A stretch of 64,000 bases of DNA from Methylobacterium terrae (GTDB lineage Bacteria > Pseudomonadota > Alphaproteobacteria > Rhizobiales > Beijerinckiaceae). Below are positions 25,861 to 35,310 of this stretch, piece after piece. The stretch covers positions 273,001 through 337,000 of the forward strand of contig NZ_CP029553.1 in NCBI RefSeq assembly GCF_003173755.1, read 5' to 3'. Positions within the stretch are counted from its first letter, which is position 1, and every line of letters begins with the position of its first letter. A program made the position numbers and the translations under genes. Below the pieces are notes generated by a model. It had not been told where the DNA came from and ran no database searches. It saw only the letters and a list, made by a program, of their open reading frames with translations.

Positions 25861-26076
25861 ATGCTCGAAGCCCTGCGCAGCGACCGGAGCCGCCCGGCGC
25901 CCCTCGGCCGCTCCTTTCCGGCGCCCGAGATCGAGGCCTTCCGCCCGGCCCTCCGCTCCCGGCGCCCGCCGGCGGATGGCGGCGAGGCGGTGATCCTCGC
26001 CGCCCTGTGCCTCGTCATCGGCGGCGCGATCCTGCTGGTCGCCCTCCAGGCGATCTGCATCGTCCAGAACCTCTGA
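25861..26076 (+). CDS. small hypothetical membrane protein
   Basis: 71 residues from the ATG at 25861 (a GTG one codon earlier also fits), with GAAGGAG 7-10 bases upstream, a strong ribosome site. The C-terminal half is one clear transmembrane helix (VILAALCLVIGGAILLVALQAICIV). No family is recognised. It follows another small gene under the operator-controlled promoter and precedes a porin-like gene by 95 bases. Confidence 0.6.
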   Translation: MLEALRSDRSRPAPLGRSFPAPEIEAFRPALRSRRPPADGGEAVILAALCLVIGGAILLVALQAICIVQNL

Positions 26077-26171
26077 CCGGTTCGGACGCGGCCGGCCGAA
26101 TGCCGGCTCCCGACGACCGGGGCGGCTCCCTGCCCCGGCTCCTCCCCGAAGACCAACCAACGGCATCCACG

Positions 26172-26939
26172 ATGACGAGATTCACCGAAGCGCTCCGGCT
26201 GGCCGGGGCGCTCGCCCTGACGGCTGCCTTCACGGCCGCCTCGCCGGCCGGCGCCGCCGACCTGCCGCGCCGGGTCGCCCCGCCGCCGGCCTTCACCCCC
26301 GTCCCGGTCTTCACCTGGACCGGCTTCTACGCCGGCGTGAACGCGGGCGCCGGCTTCGGCGGCGGAGGCGGCACCTTCACGGATGCCACCTACGGCACGG
26401 TGACCCCGGGCAGCCGCGACGCGGCCTTCGTCGGCGGCGGCCAGATCGGCTACAATTACCAGCTCACGCCGGGCTCCGGCTTCGTGATCGGCGCCGAGGC
26501 CGACATCCAGGGCACCACCTTCGGGCGGGCCCGCAGCGGCCTCGTCGGCACGACCACCTTCTACGACATCGGCCCCAGCCTCGACTGGTTCGGCACGGTC
26601 CGGGGCCGGATCGGCTACGCCTTCGACCGCTTCCTGGTCTACGGCACCGGCGGTTTCGCCTATGGCGGCGGCAGCACGCCGTCGACCGCCTCGTATTACA
26701 CCGGCACCCTGCCGGGGACCTTCCGCACCGGCTGGACCGCCGGCGGCGGCGTCGACTACGCCATCACCGACCGCCTGAGCGCCCGGATCGAGGCGCTCTA
26801 CGTCAGCCTCGACCGCAACGGCGGCAGCGGCGGCCTCGTCTACGACACAGCCACCAGCGCCTATTACGGTCTCGGCAAGTCCAAGACGGAGTTCGGCGTG
26901 GTCCGCGCCGGCCTGAACTACCGGTTCTCGACCGACTGA
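26172..26939 (+). CDS. Omp25/Omp31-type outer-membrane beta-barrel protein
   Basis: 255-residue outer-membrane protein of the OmpA-like barrel group common in Rhizobiales. A signal peptide (about 1-28) ends at SPAGAAD, followed by a Pro-rich linker. The barrel starts with the diagnostic TWTGFYAGVNAGAGFGGG, continues with QIGYNYQL..GSGFVIGAEADI and WFGTVRGRIGYAFDRFLVYG, and ends with VVRAGLNYRF, a C-terminal aromatic typical of BAM substrates. It probably gives structural stability or passive diffusion. A strong hairpin terminator follows directly. Confidence 0.9.
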   Translation: MTRFTEALRLAGALALTAAFTAASPAGAADLPRRVAPPPAFTPVPVFTWTGFYAGVNAGAGFGGGGGTFTDATYGTVTPGSRDAAFVGGGQIGYNYQLTPGSGFVIGAEADIQGTTFGRARSGLVGTTTFYDIGPSLDWFGTVRGRIGYAFDRFLVYGTGGFAYGGGSTPSTASYYTGTLPGTFRTGWTAGGGVDYAITDRLSARIEALYVSLDRNGGSGGLVYDTATSAYYGLGKSKTEFGVVRAGLNYRFSTD

Positions 26940-26966
26940 CATCCCCCAGCATCAGGACGGTCGAGA

Positions 26967-26996
26967 GGGCCGGAGGCGGGCGACCGCCTCCGGCCC
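26967..26996. terminator. 13-bp perfect hairpin between porin gene and aroQ
   Basis: 26967-26979 pairs perfectly with 26984-26996 around a 4-nt loop (GCGA). It lies in the 65-bp gap between two convergent genes and can act as a bidirectional terminator. Confidence 0.7.
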
Positions 26997-27004
26997 ACCT
27001 CCCT

Positions 27005-27451
27005 TTACGCCTTCTCGCCGATCAGATGCGCCACCCGGCGCAGCGCCAGCCCGTACCCCTGCGTGCCGAGTCCCGCGATCACCCCGTCGGCGCGCAGCGA
27101 GACGTAGGAGTGGTGGCGGAAGGACTCGCGCTTGTGGACGTTCGAGATGTGCACCTCGATCACCGGCGCCTCGAAGGTGTTCAGCGCATCGAGGATCGCC
27201 ACCGAGGTGTGGGTGAAGGCCGCCGGGTTGATGACGATGCCGCCGGCGGTCTCGCGGGCCTCGTGGATCCAGTCGATGATCTCGTACTCGCGGTTCGACT
27301 GGTGGAAGCGGATCTCGAGCCCCAGCTCGCCCGCGAGCGCCCGGCAGGACGCCTCGACGTCCGCCAGGGTCTCGCTGCCGTAGATGTGCGGCTGGCGCTT
27401 GCCGAGCAGGTTCAGGTTCGGGCCGTTCAGCACGTAGACGAGGCGGCTCAT
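27005..27451 (-). CDS. aroQ: type II 3-dehydroquinate dehydratase
   Basis: Third step of the shikimate pathway: dehydration of 3-dehydroquinate to 3-dehydroshikimate in the cytoplasm. 148 residues, the usual length for the dodecameric type II enzyme. It shows [17 protein letters not shown] with catalytic Tyr24 and nearby Arg19, [27 protein letters not shown] (substrate-binding Asn) and [18 protein letters not shown] with the catalytic His. In many alphaproteobacteria accB-accC follow aroQ; here they do not, and it stands alone. Confidence 0.96.
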   Translation of the reverse strand: MSRLVYVLNGPNLNLLGKRQPHIYGSETLADVEASCRALAGELGLEIRFHQSNREYEIIDWIHEARETAGGIVINPAAFTHTSVAILDALNTFEAPVIEVHISNVHKRESFRHHSYVSLRADGVIAGLGTQGYGLALRRVAHLIGEKA

Positions 27452-27677
27452 GGGGCTCTCCAGGAGGTGGGCGCGCCGGGCGCCGGATTGCGGATCGCGA
27501 GGCCCCGTTTAGGCGCCCTTCCCCCTCCCTGCGTCAACCGCCGCCGGCCCCTCACGAGAGCCGGACGGCATCGCCACGATAGGCGAACGGCATTGGCACG
27601 CGGGGGCCCGCCGCGGCGATGATCCTCCTCGACGAACGGGGCATCCCGCCCCGCCCCCCGCGAAGGGACCAACCCCG

Positions 27678-27935
27678 ATGCGCAGCCTTCTCCTCGCCGG
27701 CGCCGTGCTCGCCGCCTTCTCCACATCCGCCGGCGCCTGGACCCAGTCGCTCCTGCATCCCGAGGGCGGTGACGCCGCCATCGCGGCCGCGATGCCCGCC
27801 CCCCCGCGCTACGCCGCCCATGGCGAGGCCGGCCCGCTGACGGCACCGCTCCCGGCCCCTCGGGCGACGATCCGCAGGACCGGGCCGTCGCGCCCCTCGG
27901 ACCCGCCGGCCTGGCGCTCCTGCCCGTGGTGCTGA
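27678..27935 (+). CDS. small secreted hypothetical protein
   Basis: 85 residues with a good signal peptide (MRSLLLAGAVLAAFSTSAGA, cleavage before WTQS). GAAGGGA lies about 10 bases before the ATG. The mature part is short, Pro/Arg-rich and ends in a CPWC pair of cysteines. No family is recognised. The strong signal peptide and ribosome site argue that it is real, but short GC-rich frames can mimic both. Confidence 0.5.
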   Translation: MRSLLLAGAVLAAFSTSAGAWTQSLLHPEGGDAAIAAAMPAPPRYAAHGEAGPLTAPLPAPRATIRRTGPSRPSDPPAWRSCPWC

Positions 27936-28054
27936 TGCGATCCGTGCCCACCGGCCCGCGCCCCCATCCCGGCAGCCTCGTTCCCGGCCCGCCTCCGCGG
28001 TGTTAGCCTCGCGACCGTCCCCGGCGCCGGGGCCCCGCGGTTCGAGGGCGACGA

Positions 28055-28987
28055 ATGGAGATGCATCAGGTCCGCTACTTCCTGGCGCTGTGCGAGGAGC
28101 ACAACTTCACCCGCGCGGCCCAGGCCTGCAACGTGACCCAGCCCTCGCTCACCCGGGCGATCCACTTCCTGGAGCAGGAGCTGGGCGGGGCCCTGTTCCA
28201 CCGCGAGCGCGCCGGGACGCAGCTCTCCGAGCTCGGGCGCACCGTGCGGCCCTATCTCGAGGAGGTCTACGCCAAGGCGCTCGCCGCCCAGGCCGAGGCC
28301 CGCGCCTTCGGGCAGCAGCGCCGCACCCGGCTGACCCTCGGGGTGATGTGCACGATCCAGCCCGACGCCCTCGTCGGGCTGATCGGGGGCTTGCGGGCGC
28401 GGCATCCCGGCCTCGAGCTCGACATCGTCGATGCCAGCGCCGGCGCCCTGGAGGAGCGCCTGCTCGCCGGCAGCCTGGAGGTGGCGCTCTACTGCCTGCC
28501 GGGCCGCGAGCCCGATCCGCGCCTCCACCACCTCGCCCTGTTCCGCGAGCCGATGGTGATCGCGGTGGCGGCCGGCCACCCGCTCGCCGCCCGCGACGCG
28601 GTCCGCCCGCAGGATCTCAGCGGCCAGCACTACGTCCACCGCCTCAACTGCGAGTTCCGCGGCGTCGCCGGCCCGATCTGGGAGGCCCAGGGCTGCGCCG
28701 ATTGCGAGACGATCTACCGGAGCGAGCGCGACGACTGGATCCTGGCGATGATCGCGGCGGGGCTCGGCTTCGGCTTCATGCCGCGCTCCTGCGTCACGCA
28801 TCCCGGCGTGGTCGCGCGCCCGCTGGTCGAGCCGGAATTCTGGCGCGAGGTCGCCCTCGTCACCGTCCGCGGCCGGCCGCACGCCCCGGCGGTCGGGGCG
28901 CTGCTGCGCGAGGCGATGCGCGCGAGCTGGTTCGGCGCCCCGGCCCTCGCGACGGAGCGCGAGCGGGCGCGGGGCGAGGAGACTTGA
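28055..28987 (+). CDS. LysR-family transcriptional regulator
   Basis: 310-residue regulator. N-terminal winged HTH (about 3-62: MHQVRYFLALCEEHNFTRAA, then CNVTQPSLTRAIHFLEQELG) followed by a periplasmic-binding-like effector domain (TRLTLGVMCTIQPDALVGLI onward). The effector domain has a cysteine-containing segment GCADCETIY. LysR regulators usually control a divergent neighbour, but the upstream gene here is a small secreted protein on the same strand, so its target is not evident from context. Confidence 0.93.
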   Translation: MEMHQVRYFLALCEEHNFTRAAQACNVTQPSLTRAIHFLEQELGGALFHRERAGTQLSELGRTVRPYLEEVYAKALAAQAEARAFGQQRRTRLTLGVMCTIQPDALVGLIGGLRARHPGLELDIVDASAGALEERLLAGSLEVALYCLPGREPDPRLHHLALFREPMVIAVAAGHPLAARDAVRPQDLSGQHYVHRLNCEFRGVAGPIWEAQGCADCETIYRSERDDWILAMIAAGLGFGFMPRSCVTHPGVVARPLVEPEFWREVALVTVRGRPHAPAVGALLREAMRASWFGAPALATERERARGEET

Positions 28988-28994
28988 ACCCGCC

Positions 28995-29159
28995 CTACCC
29001 TTCCGCCTTGTCGCCCTGCCCCTGCTTGGCGCCGCCCGCCGGGTCGGTCGCGTCCTCGCCGCCATCCTCCGGCGCGTCGCGCCCCTGCGGGGTCAGCCGC
29101 GGCCGGCTGATCGCGTCCTCGTCGACGCCCGGCGGCTGGGTCTTCGTCGGATCGGCCAT
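28995..29159 (-). CDS. small hydrophilic hypothetical protein
   Basis: 54 residues, rich in Asp, Gly, Pro and Gln (MADPTKTQPPGVDEDAIS), with no hydrophobic stretch and probably disordered. The ATG at 29159 has GGGAG 7 bases upstream. Composition and ribosome site resemble short conserved proteins often annotated in Methylobacterium, but I cannot name it. Its 3' end is convergent with the LysR gene, 7 bases apart. Confidence 0.55.
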   Translation of the reverse strand: MADPTKTQPPGVDEDAISRPRLTPQGRDAPEDGGEDATDPAGGAKQGQGDKAEG

Positions 29160-29328
29160 GGTATACTCCCGGGATGTTACCTCCGGGACCAACGTCCGAT
29201 GGTCGGGGCGGTTCGCGCCTCCTGTCGCATGACGGTCCTGACCGTCTCGGTGTCGTCCCGGGGGCGACGCGGCGCGACCCGGGACGACGACGAGGGATTC
29301 GGTGGCGTCGGCGAGACAGGTCCTCGAA

Positions 29329-30534
29329 CTACCGCTTGCGGTAATACTGGTCGATGCTGACCGCCCCCAGCAGCACCAGGCCCTTGATGACCTGCTGGTA
29401 ATCGATGCCGATGCCGAGGATCGACATGCCGTTGTTCATGACGCCCATGATCAGCGCACCGACCACCGCGCCCGTGACCTTGCCGACGCCGCCCGAGGCC
29501 GAGGCGCCGCCGATGAAGCAGGCGGCGATCACGTCGAGCTCGAAGCCGAGGCCCGCCTTCGGGGTCGCGGTGTTGAGGCGGGCGGCGAAGATCAGGCCGG
29601 CGAGGGCGGCGAGCACCCCCATGTTGACGAAGGTGAGGAAGGTCAGGCGCTCGGTGTTGATGCCCGACAGCTTCGCCGCCTTCTCGTTGCCGCCGAGGGC
29701 GTAGACGCGCCGGCCGATCACCGTGCGGCTGGTGACGAACCGGTAGAGCAGGATCAGCGCGAACATCACGATCAGGACGTTGGGCAGGCCGCGATAGGTG
29801 GCGAGCCAGGTGCTGAACGCGACGATGATTGCGGCGACGAGCGCGTTCTTGAGCGCGAAGGCGCCCATCGGCTCCGGGGTGAAGCCCTGGCGCTGCTGGC
29901 CCAGCCGCCGGCGCAGGTTCGAGCCGACGAGGATCAACGCCAAGCCGACGCCGACGAGGACCGAGGTGATGCGCAGCGAGCCGCCGGTGGCGATGTCCGG
30001 GATGAAGCCGGAGCTGAGCTTCTGGAAGTCGGGCGGGAACGGCCCGACCGACTGGCCGGCGAGCAGCGCGAGCGTCAGGCCCTTGAACACCAGCATCCCG
30101 GCGAGCGTCACGATGAAGGACGGGATGCGCAGGTAGGCCACCCACCACCCCTGCGCCGCGCCGATGAGCCCGCCGGCGACGAGGCAGAGCAGGGTGGCGA
30201 GGAGCGGGTGCAGGCCCATCTGCACCATCAGGACCGCGGCGAGCGCGCCGATGAAGCCGGCGGTGGAGCCGACCGACAGGTCGATGTGGCCTGCCACGAT
30301 GACCAGCAGCATGCCGAGCGCCATCACCACGATGTAGCTGTTCTGCAGCACCAGGTTGGTCAGGTTGAGCGGGCGCAGGAGCGCTCCGTCGGTGAAGAAC
30401 TGGAAGAAGATCACGATGCCGACGAGGCACAGGATCATGCCGTAGTCGCGCAGCGAGCCGGAGAACGCCTTGGCGTTGAAGCCCGCGAGGGCGGGAGGGC
30501 GCGGGGCCTGGAGGGGGGTGGCGGTGTCGCTCAT
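29329..30534 (-). CDS. gguB: multiple-sugar ABC transporter permease GguB
   Basis: Inner-membrane permease of a CUT2-class monosaccharide importer. 401 residues with about ten hydrophobic segments. The RbsC/XylH-type motifs GHIDLSVGSTAGFIGALAA and ASASGGVGKVTGAVVGALIMG are present, along with ALGGNEKAAKLSGIN, the cytoplasmic EAA-like loop. Third gene of a chvE-gguA-gguB operon, nine bases after gguA. Such importers take up galactose, arabinose, xylose or glucose, which fits the aldose-oxidising genes upstream. Confidence 0.93.
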   Translation of the reverse strand: MSDTATPLQAPRPPALAGFNAKAFSGSLRDYGMILCLVGIVIFFQFFTDGALLRPLNLTNLVLQNSYIVVMALGMLLVIVAGHIDLSVGSTAGFIGALAAVLMVQMGLHPLLATLLCLVAGGLIGAAQGWWVAYLRIPSFIVTLAGMLVFKGLTLALLAGQSVGPFPPDFQKLSSGFIPDIATGGSLRITSVLVGVGLALILVGSNLRRRLGQQRQGFTPEPMGAFALKNALVAAIIVAFSTWLATYRGLPNVLIVMFALILLYRFVTSRTVIGRRVYALGGNEKAAKLSGINTERLTFLTFVNMGVLAALAGLIFAARLNTATPKAGLGFELDVIAACFIGGASASGGVGKVTGAVVGALIMGVMNNGMSILGIGIDYQQVIKGLVLLGAVSIDQYYRKR

Positions 30535-30543
30535 TGTTGGTCG

Positions 30544-32127
30544 CTAGCCTCCCGAGGTGACGATGGCCCGCATGATCGCCTCCTGCGAAGCCTCCCCGGA
30601 GGAGAGTTCGCCGACGATGCGGCCCCGGTTCATGACGAGGATGCGGTCGCACATGCCGAGCAGTTCCGGCATCTCCGACGAGATGATCAGCACGCCCTTC
30701 CCTTGGGCGGCGAGGTCGTTGATGATGGCGTAGATCTCGTACTTGGCGCCGACGTCGATGCCGCGGGTCGGCTCGTCGAGGATCAGCACGTCCGGGTCGG
30801 CGAAGAGCCACTTGCTCAGGACGACCTTCTGCTGGTTGCCGCCCGACAGGTTGACCGTGGCCTGGTCGATGCCCGACGAGCGGATGCGCAGGCGCTCGCG
30901 GTAGCGCTCGGCCACGGCCCGCTCCCGGTCCTCGTCGATGACGCCCCTGGCGGCGACGCCGCGCAGGTTCGCCAGCGACACGTTGGTGCGGATGTCCTCG
31001 TGGAGCACCAGGCCGTAGCCCTTGCGGTCCTCGGTGGCGTAGGCGAGGCCGGCCCGAATCGCCTTCTCGACGCTGCCGAGATCGGCGGGCTCGCCCTTCA
31101 GGCGCGCCTCGCCGGCGACGCGCTGGCCGTAGGCGCCGCCGAACAGGCTCATGGCGAACTCGGTCCGCCCGGCGCCGAGCAGGCCCGCCATGCCGACGAC
31201 CTCGCCGCGGCGGACCGTCAGGCTCACCGCCTCGACCGCGAGACGATCGGGATGGAGCGGGTGGCGCACGCTCCAGTTCCGCACCTCCAGGAGAGGCTCG
31301 CCGATGGAAACGCCCTCCCGCGGCGGATAGCGGTGGGCGAGGTCGCGCCCGACCATGCCCTTGATGATCCGGTCCTCGTCGAGCCGGCCGTCGGGCCCCA
31401 GCATCGCCTCGCGGGCTAACGTCTCGACGCTGGCGCCGTCGCGCAGGATCGTGACGCTGTCGGCGACGCGGGCGATCTCGTTGAGCTTGTGCGAGATCAG
31501 GATCGAGGTGATGCCCTGCTCGCGAAAGGTCTCGAGCAGGGTGAGGAGCGCGGCGCTGTCGCCCTCGTTGAGGGAGGCGGTCGGCTCGTCGAGGATGAGG
31601 AGCCGCACCCGCTTCGAGAGCGCCTTGGCGATCTCGACGAGCTGCTGCTTGCCGACGCCGAGGTCGGTGACAAGCGTCTCGGGCGCCTCGTCGAGGCCGA
31701 CGCGGGCGAGCAGGTCGCGGGTGCGCGCCATGACGAGGGGCCAGTCGATGACCCCGAAGCGCGACGCCGCCTCGTTGCCGAGGAAGATGTTCTCGGCGAT
31801 CGACAACAAGGGGACCAGGGCGAGCTCCTGGTGGATGATGATGATGCCGAGGGCCTCGCTGTCGGGGATGCCTGAGAAGCGCCGCTCCTCGCCGTCGAAC
31901 AGGATGCTGCCGTCGTAGGAGCCGGCGGGGTAGACCCCGCTCAGCACCTTCATCAGGGTCGACTTCCCGGCCCCGTTCTCGCCGCAGACGGCGTGGATCT
32001 CGCCGGCGCGCACGGCGAGGGTGACGTTGTCGAGCGCCTTTACGCCCGGGAACGCCTTGGTGATGCCGCGCATCTCCAGGATCGGAGAGGAGCGCGGCAC
32101 CGCCGCCAAGGCCGGGGACGCCGCCAT
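30544..32127 (-). CDS. gguA: multiple-sugar ABC transporter ATP-binding protein GguA
   Basis: Tandem-ATPase subunit that powers sugar import. 527 residues with two ABC domains. The first has Walker [10 protein letters not shown], the signature region [13 protein letters not shown] and Walker B LLILDEP. The second has a degenerate Walker A ([10 protein letters not shown]), the signature [15 protein letters not shown] and Walker [15 protein letters not shown], the normal pattern of MglA/XylG-type proteins. ATG at 32127 shares its A with the chvE stop (TGATG), so translation is coupled. gguB follows directly. Confidence 0.95.
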   Translation of the reverse strand: MAASPALAAVPRSSPILEMRGITKAFPGVKALDNVTLAVRAGEIHAVCGENGAGKSTLMKVLSGVYPAGSYDGSILFDGEERRFSGIPDSEALGIIIIHQELALVPLLSIAENIFLGNEAASRFGVIDWPLVMARTRDLLARVGLDEAPETLVTDLGVGKQQLVEIAKALSKRVRLLILDEPTASLNEGDSAALLTLLETFREQGITSILISHKLNEIARVADSVTILRDGASVETLAREAMLGPDGRLDEDRIIKGMVGRDLAHRYPPREGVSIGEPLLEVRNWSVRHPLHPDRLAVEAVSLTVRRGEVVGMAGLLGAGRTEFAMSLFGGAYGQRVAGEARLKGEPADLGSVEKAIRAGLAYATEDRKGYGLVLHEDIRTNVSLANLRGVAARGVIDEDRERAVAERYRERLRIRSSGIDQATVNLSGGNQQKVVLSKWLFADPDVLILDEPTRGIDVGAKYEIYAIINDLAAQGKGVLIISSEMPELLGMCDRILVMNRGRIVGELSSGEASQEAIMRAIVTSGG

Positions 32128-33191
32128 CACTTGACCTGCTGGGCCTTGTAGTAGCCGCTGTCGACCAGCGTCTTCTCCCAGTTCGACTTGTCGACCGTCA
32201 CCGGCTTCAGGAGGTAGGACGGCACCACCTTGACGCCGTTGTTGTAGGTCTTGGTGTCGTTGACCGGGACCTCCTTGCCGGCCGAGATCGCGTCGACCAT
32301 GTCGCTCGTGACCTTGGCGAGCTCGCGGGTGTCCTTGAACACCGTCATGCTCTGGTCGCCGCGGATGATCGCCTTGACGGAGGGGATCTCGGCGTCCTGG
32401 CCGGTGATGATCGGCATCGGCTGGTCGGACGAGCCGTAGCCGACGCCCTTCAGCGACGAGATGATGCCGATCGAGATGCCGTCATAGGGCGACAACACCG
32501 CGTCGAGGCGCTTGTTGCCGTAGAAGGCGGAGAGCAGGTTGTCCATCCGGGCCTGGGCCGCCGCGCCGTCCCAGCGCAGGGTCGAGACCTTGTCCATCCC
32601 GAGCTGCTTGCTCGGCACGGTCAGCTTGCCGGAATCGATGTAGGGCTTCAGCACCGACATCGCGCCGTCGTAGAAGAAGTAGGCGTTGTTGTCGTCGGGC
32701 GAGCCGCCGAACAGCTCGACCGTGAACGGCCCCTTGCCGTCCTTGAGGCCGAGCTTGTCGACGATGTAGCTGCCCTGCAGCACGCCGACCTGGAAGTTGT
32801 CGAAGGTGGCGTAGTAATCGATGGTCTTCGAGCCGCGGATCAGGCGGTCGTAGGCGATGACCTTGATGCCGCGCTCGCTCGCCTGCTGCAGCACGTCCGA
32901 CAGGGTGGTGCCGTCGATCGCGGCGATCACCAGCACCTTGGCGCCGGTGGTGATCATGTTCTCGATCTGCGAGAGCTGGTTGGGGATCTCGTCCTCGGCG
33001 TATTGCAGGTCGGGGGTGTAGCCCTTGGCCTTGAGCGCCTGGACGAGGCCCTGGCCGTCGGCGATCCAGCGCGCCGACGACTTCGTCGGCATCGACACGC
33101 CGATCTTGCCCTTCTGCTGGGCGTGAGCGGGGGTTGCGAGCATCGCGGCAGCCATCAGGGCTCCGCCGACGAGGGCGACGAACGACTTCAT
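32127..33191 (-). CDS. chvE: ChvE-like periplasmic sugar-binding protein
   Basis: Binds monosaccharides in the periplasm and feeds GguAB; in Agrobacterium ChvE also signals sugars to VirA, a role not implied here. 354 residues from the ATG at 33191, preceded by GGGAGGAACC. Signal peptide 1-25 (TPAHAQQ). Family features: [63 protein letters not shown] and [18 protein letters not shown]. First gene of the transporter operon. A large palindromic element lies upstream (33365-33580). Confidence 0.95.
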   Translation of the reverse strand: MKSFVALVGGALMAAAMLATPAHAQQKGKIGVSMPTKSSARWIADGQGLVQALKAKGYTPDLQYAEDEIPNQLSQIENMITTGAKVLVIAAIDGTTLSDVLQQASERGIKVIAYDRLIRGSKTIDYYATFDNFQVGVLQGSYIVDKLGLKDGKGPFTVELFGGSPDDNNAYFFYDGAMSVLKPYIDSGKLTVPSKQLGMDKVSTLRWDGAAAQARMDNLLSAFYGNKRLDAVLSPYDGISIGIISSLKGVGYGSSDQPMPIITGQDAEIPSVKAIIRGDQSMTVFKDTRELAKVTSDMVDAISAGKEVPVNDTKTYNNGVKVVPSYLLKPVTVDKSNWEKTLVDSGYYKAQQVK

Positions 33192-33364
33192 GGTTCCTCC
33201 CAAATCCCCGCCTCTTCGTCGCGCGGGGCTGCCGGTGAGTGGTGCCCGGCAGGATCGCGTCCTGCCATTCTGCCGGGGTCGGTGTTTCTGTCGTGTGGCT
33301 GATGGGTGGGAACACCCTGATACTTCCGCTGGGGGAGGTTCGGGGCTGTCCGGAACAAGACATG

Positions 33365-33580
33365 GCGCGGGTTCCCCTCTCCCCGCGGGCGGGGAGAGGG
33401 CCGCTGACCCCTTGTCGGGTCAGCGGCAAGCGCAGGCGAAGCCAGAGCGAGGGTGAGGGGGTATTTCCGGAAGAGCCTCATCCGGAGACACCCCCTCACC
33501 CTCGCCCTGCGGGCTTGCTTCACCCCCGACAAGAGGGGTGAAGCCCTCTCCCCGCCCGCGGGGAGAGGGGAAACCCGCGC
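33365..33580. repeat. composite palindromic element upstream of chvE
   Basis: Outer arms 33365-33400 and 33544-33580 are inverted copies (about 36 bases, one extra T). Inside are smaller hairpins: CCGCTGAC/GTCAGCGG (33401-33426), a GAGGGTGAGGGGG/CCCCCTCACCCTC pair flanking about 33462-33489, and CTTCACCCC/GGGGTGAAG. It fills most of the 429-bp gap between chvE and the SDR gene. Similar CCCTCTCCC-type hairpins occur at about 50408, so this is probably a dispersed intergenic repeat family of this genome. Confidence 0.75.
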
Positions 33581-33620
33581 TACGATCGGCTCCCGGCAGA
33601 CCCGCGGGAGCCGCGTCCCC

Positions 33621-34379
33621 TCACACCCAGCCGCCATCCACGACGTAGTGCTGATTGGTGCAGGCGCCGGCCTCCTCCGAGGCGAGGAACACCGCGAAGC
33701 GGGCGACGTCCGCCGGCACGAGCTTGCGCTTGAGGCATTGGCGGGCGTTGATCTCCGCGTCGGATTCCGGCGTCACCCACAGGGCGAGCTGGCGCTCGGT
33801 CATGATCCAGCCCGGGGCGAGCGCGTTGACGCGGATGCCGTAGGGGCCGAAGTCGCGGGCGAGCGACCGGGTCAGCCCGATCACCCCCGACTTGCAGGCG
33901 GTGTAGGCCGCCATGCCGCCCTGGCCGATCATCCACGAGACCGAGCCGAAATTCACGATCGCGCCGCCGCCCTTCGCCTTCATGTCGGGCAGGACGGCTT
34001 GCGCGGCGAAGAACTGGTGCTTCAGGTTCACGGCGATGCGGCCGTCCCAGTAGGCCTCCGTCACCTCCTCGGTGGGGTGGCGCTCGTCGTGGGCGGCGTT
34101 GTTCATCAGCACGTCGACCGGGCCGAACCGCTCGCGGATCCGGCCGATCGCGGCCTTGAGCGCTGGAATGTCGGTGACGTCGGCGTGCTCGAAGGCGACG
34201 GCCAGCCCCTCGCCTTCCAGCTCGGAGGCCAGCGCCCGCGAGGGCTCGTCGGCGATGTCCAGGAAGCCGACCCGGGCCTTCTGCCGGGCGAAGTGCCGGA
34301 CCAGCTCCGCCCCGATGCCGGAGCCGCCGCCCGTCACGACCACGACCTTGCCCGCAAGGTCCGGATAGATTGCCGCCAC
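33621..34379 (-). CDS. short-chain dehydrogenase, probably an aldose 1-dehydrogenase
   Basis: 252-residue classical SDR. GTG at 34379 is chosen because GGGAGGA sits just upstream. The NAD(P)-binding TGGGSGIGAELV motif is followed by D-type NAD specificity (FLDIAD), NNAAH, and the catalytic Ser/Tyr/Lys set in NFGSVSW and AAYTACKSGV. The C-terminus NQHYVVDGGWV is typical. Context (sugar importer, epimerase, lactonase) suggests it oxidises an aldose such as galactose, arabinose or xylose to its lactone; substrate unproven. It is divergent from the FadR-type regulator, which probably controls it. Confidence 0.85.
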   Translation of the reverse strand: MAAIYPDLAGKVVVVTGGGSGIGAELVRHFARQKARVGFLDIADEPSRALASELEGEGLAVAFEHADVTDIPALKAAIGRIRERFGPVDVLMNNAAHDERHPTEEVTEAYWDGRIAVNLKHQFFAAQAVLPDMKAKGGGAIVNFGSVSWMIGQGGMAAYTACKSGVIGLTRSLARDFGPYGIRVNALAPGWIMTERQLALWVTPESDAEINARQCLKRKLVPADVARFAVFLASEEAGACTNQHYVVDGGWV

Positions 34380-34514
34380 CGCTTCCTCCCTCGAAGCCCG
34401 TCGGTCCGCTCGACGCACTGAAAATCATTTAATATGACTATTCCAGTGGCCCGGCCCTTATCGCGGAATCCTGACGCGCGGGCAAGAGGCGAAAATCGAC
34501 GGGAGGATGCAACC

Positions 34515-35297
34515 TTGGATGAGATCGGCGCCGGGATCGTGTCGCGCGGGGCCCCGGGTCACGCCCGGGTGGCGCGGGCGCTCGGCACCGGCATCGTCGC
34601 CGGGCGCTTTCCCGAAGGCGAGGTGCTGCCGGGCGAGGCGGCCCTGCTCACCCGCTTCGGCGTGTCGCGCACGGTCCTGCGCGAGGCGGTCAAGACGCTG
34701 TCGGGCAAGGGCATGCTGGAGGCCCGCACCCGCGTCGGCACGCGGGTGCGCGAGCGGGCGGCCTGGAACCTGTTCGACCGCGACGTGCTGGCCTGGTACC
34801 TCGACGCCGGGATCGACGGGCGCTTCCTGCGCGACCTCGCGGAGATCCGCCTGGCGATCGAGCCCGCCGCGGCGGCGCTCGCCGCGATGCGCCGGATGCC
34901 CCCCGACATCGCGCGGCTCGAGGCCTGCGTCGCCGCGATGCGCGACGCGCCCGGCCTCGACCCGGCCTTCGCGAGCGCCGACCTCGCCTTCCACCTCGCG
35001 CTGGCCGACGCCTCCGGCAACGTCTTCATGCATTCCGTCGGCGCGGTGACCGAGGCCGCCCTCGACGTGGTGTTCCGGATGAGCCGGCCGACCGACCCGC
35101 ACGCGCACGACGCCTCCTGGCGCGCCCACGCGGCGATCGCGGCGGCGATCCGGGCCGGCGACCCGGCCGCCGCCGCCCGGGCGACCGAGTTCGTGGTCCG
35201 CGACGGGCTCCGCAACGGCGCCGCAGCGGTGGAGGCGGCGGGGGCTGCGCCCTACCCTTGTGCGGACCCGCCCTGCGCCAGAGAGAATCCGACATGA
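34515..35297 (+). CDS. GntR-family (FadR subfamily) transcriptional regulator
   Basis: About 260 residues. The TTG at 34515 has GGGAGG eight bases upstream and is preferred over the ATG at 34434, which has no ribosome site; with the latter it would be 27 residues longer. HTH: GEVLPGEAALLTRFGVSRTVLREAV. The FCD ligand domain from about residue 90 includes RLAIEPAAAALAA and the metal-binding His/Asp positions in DLAFHLALADAS and AHAAIAAAIRAGD. First gene of a plus-strand run with the epimerase and lactonase, divergent from the SDR. An AT-rich segment at 34419-34445 is the likely shared promoter region. Likely effector: a sugar or sugar acid (inference). Confidence 0.88.
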   Translation: MDEIGAGIVSRGAPGHARVARALGTGIVAGRFPEGEVLPGEAALLTRFGVSRTVLREAVKTLSGKGMLEARTRVGTRVRERAAWNLFDRDVLAWYLDAGIDGRFLRDLAEIRLAIEPAAAALAAMRRMPPDIARLEACVAAMRDAPGLDPAFASADLAFHLALADASGNVFMHSVGAVTEAALDVVFRMSRPTDPHAHDASWRAHAAIAAAIRAGDPAAAARATEFVVRDGLRNGAAAVEAAGAAPYPCADPPCARENPT

Positions 35298-35310
35298 CCG
35301 GGAGCCCGAG

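Noticed and set aside
33365..33580. CRISPR-like repeats upstream of chvE
   Set aside because: The repeats are inverted and nested rather than direct with unique spacers, so it is a palindromic element.
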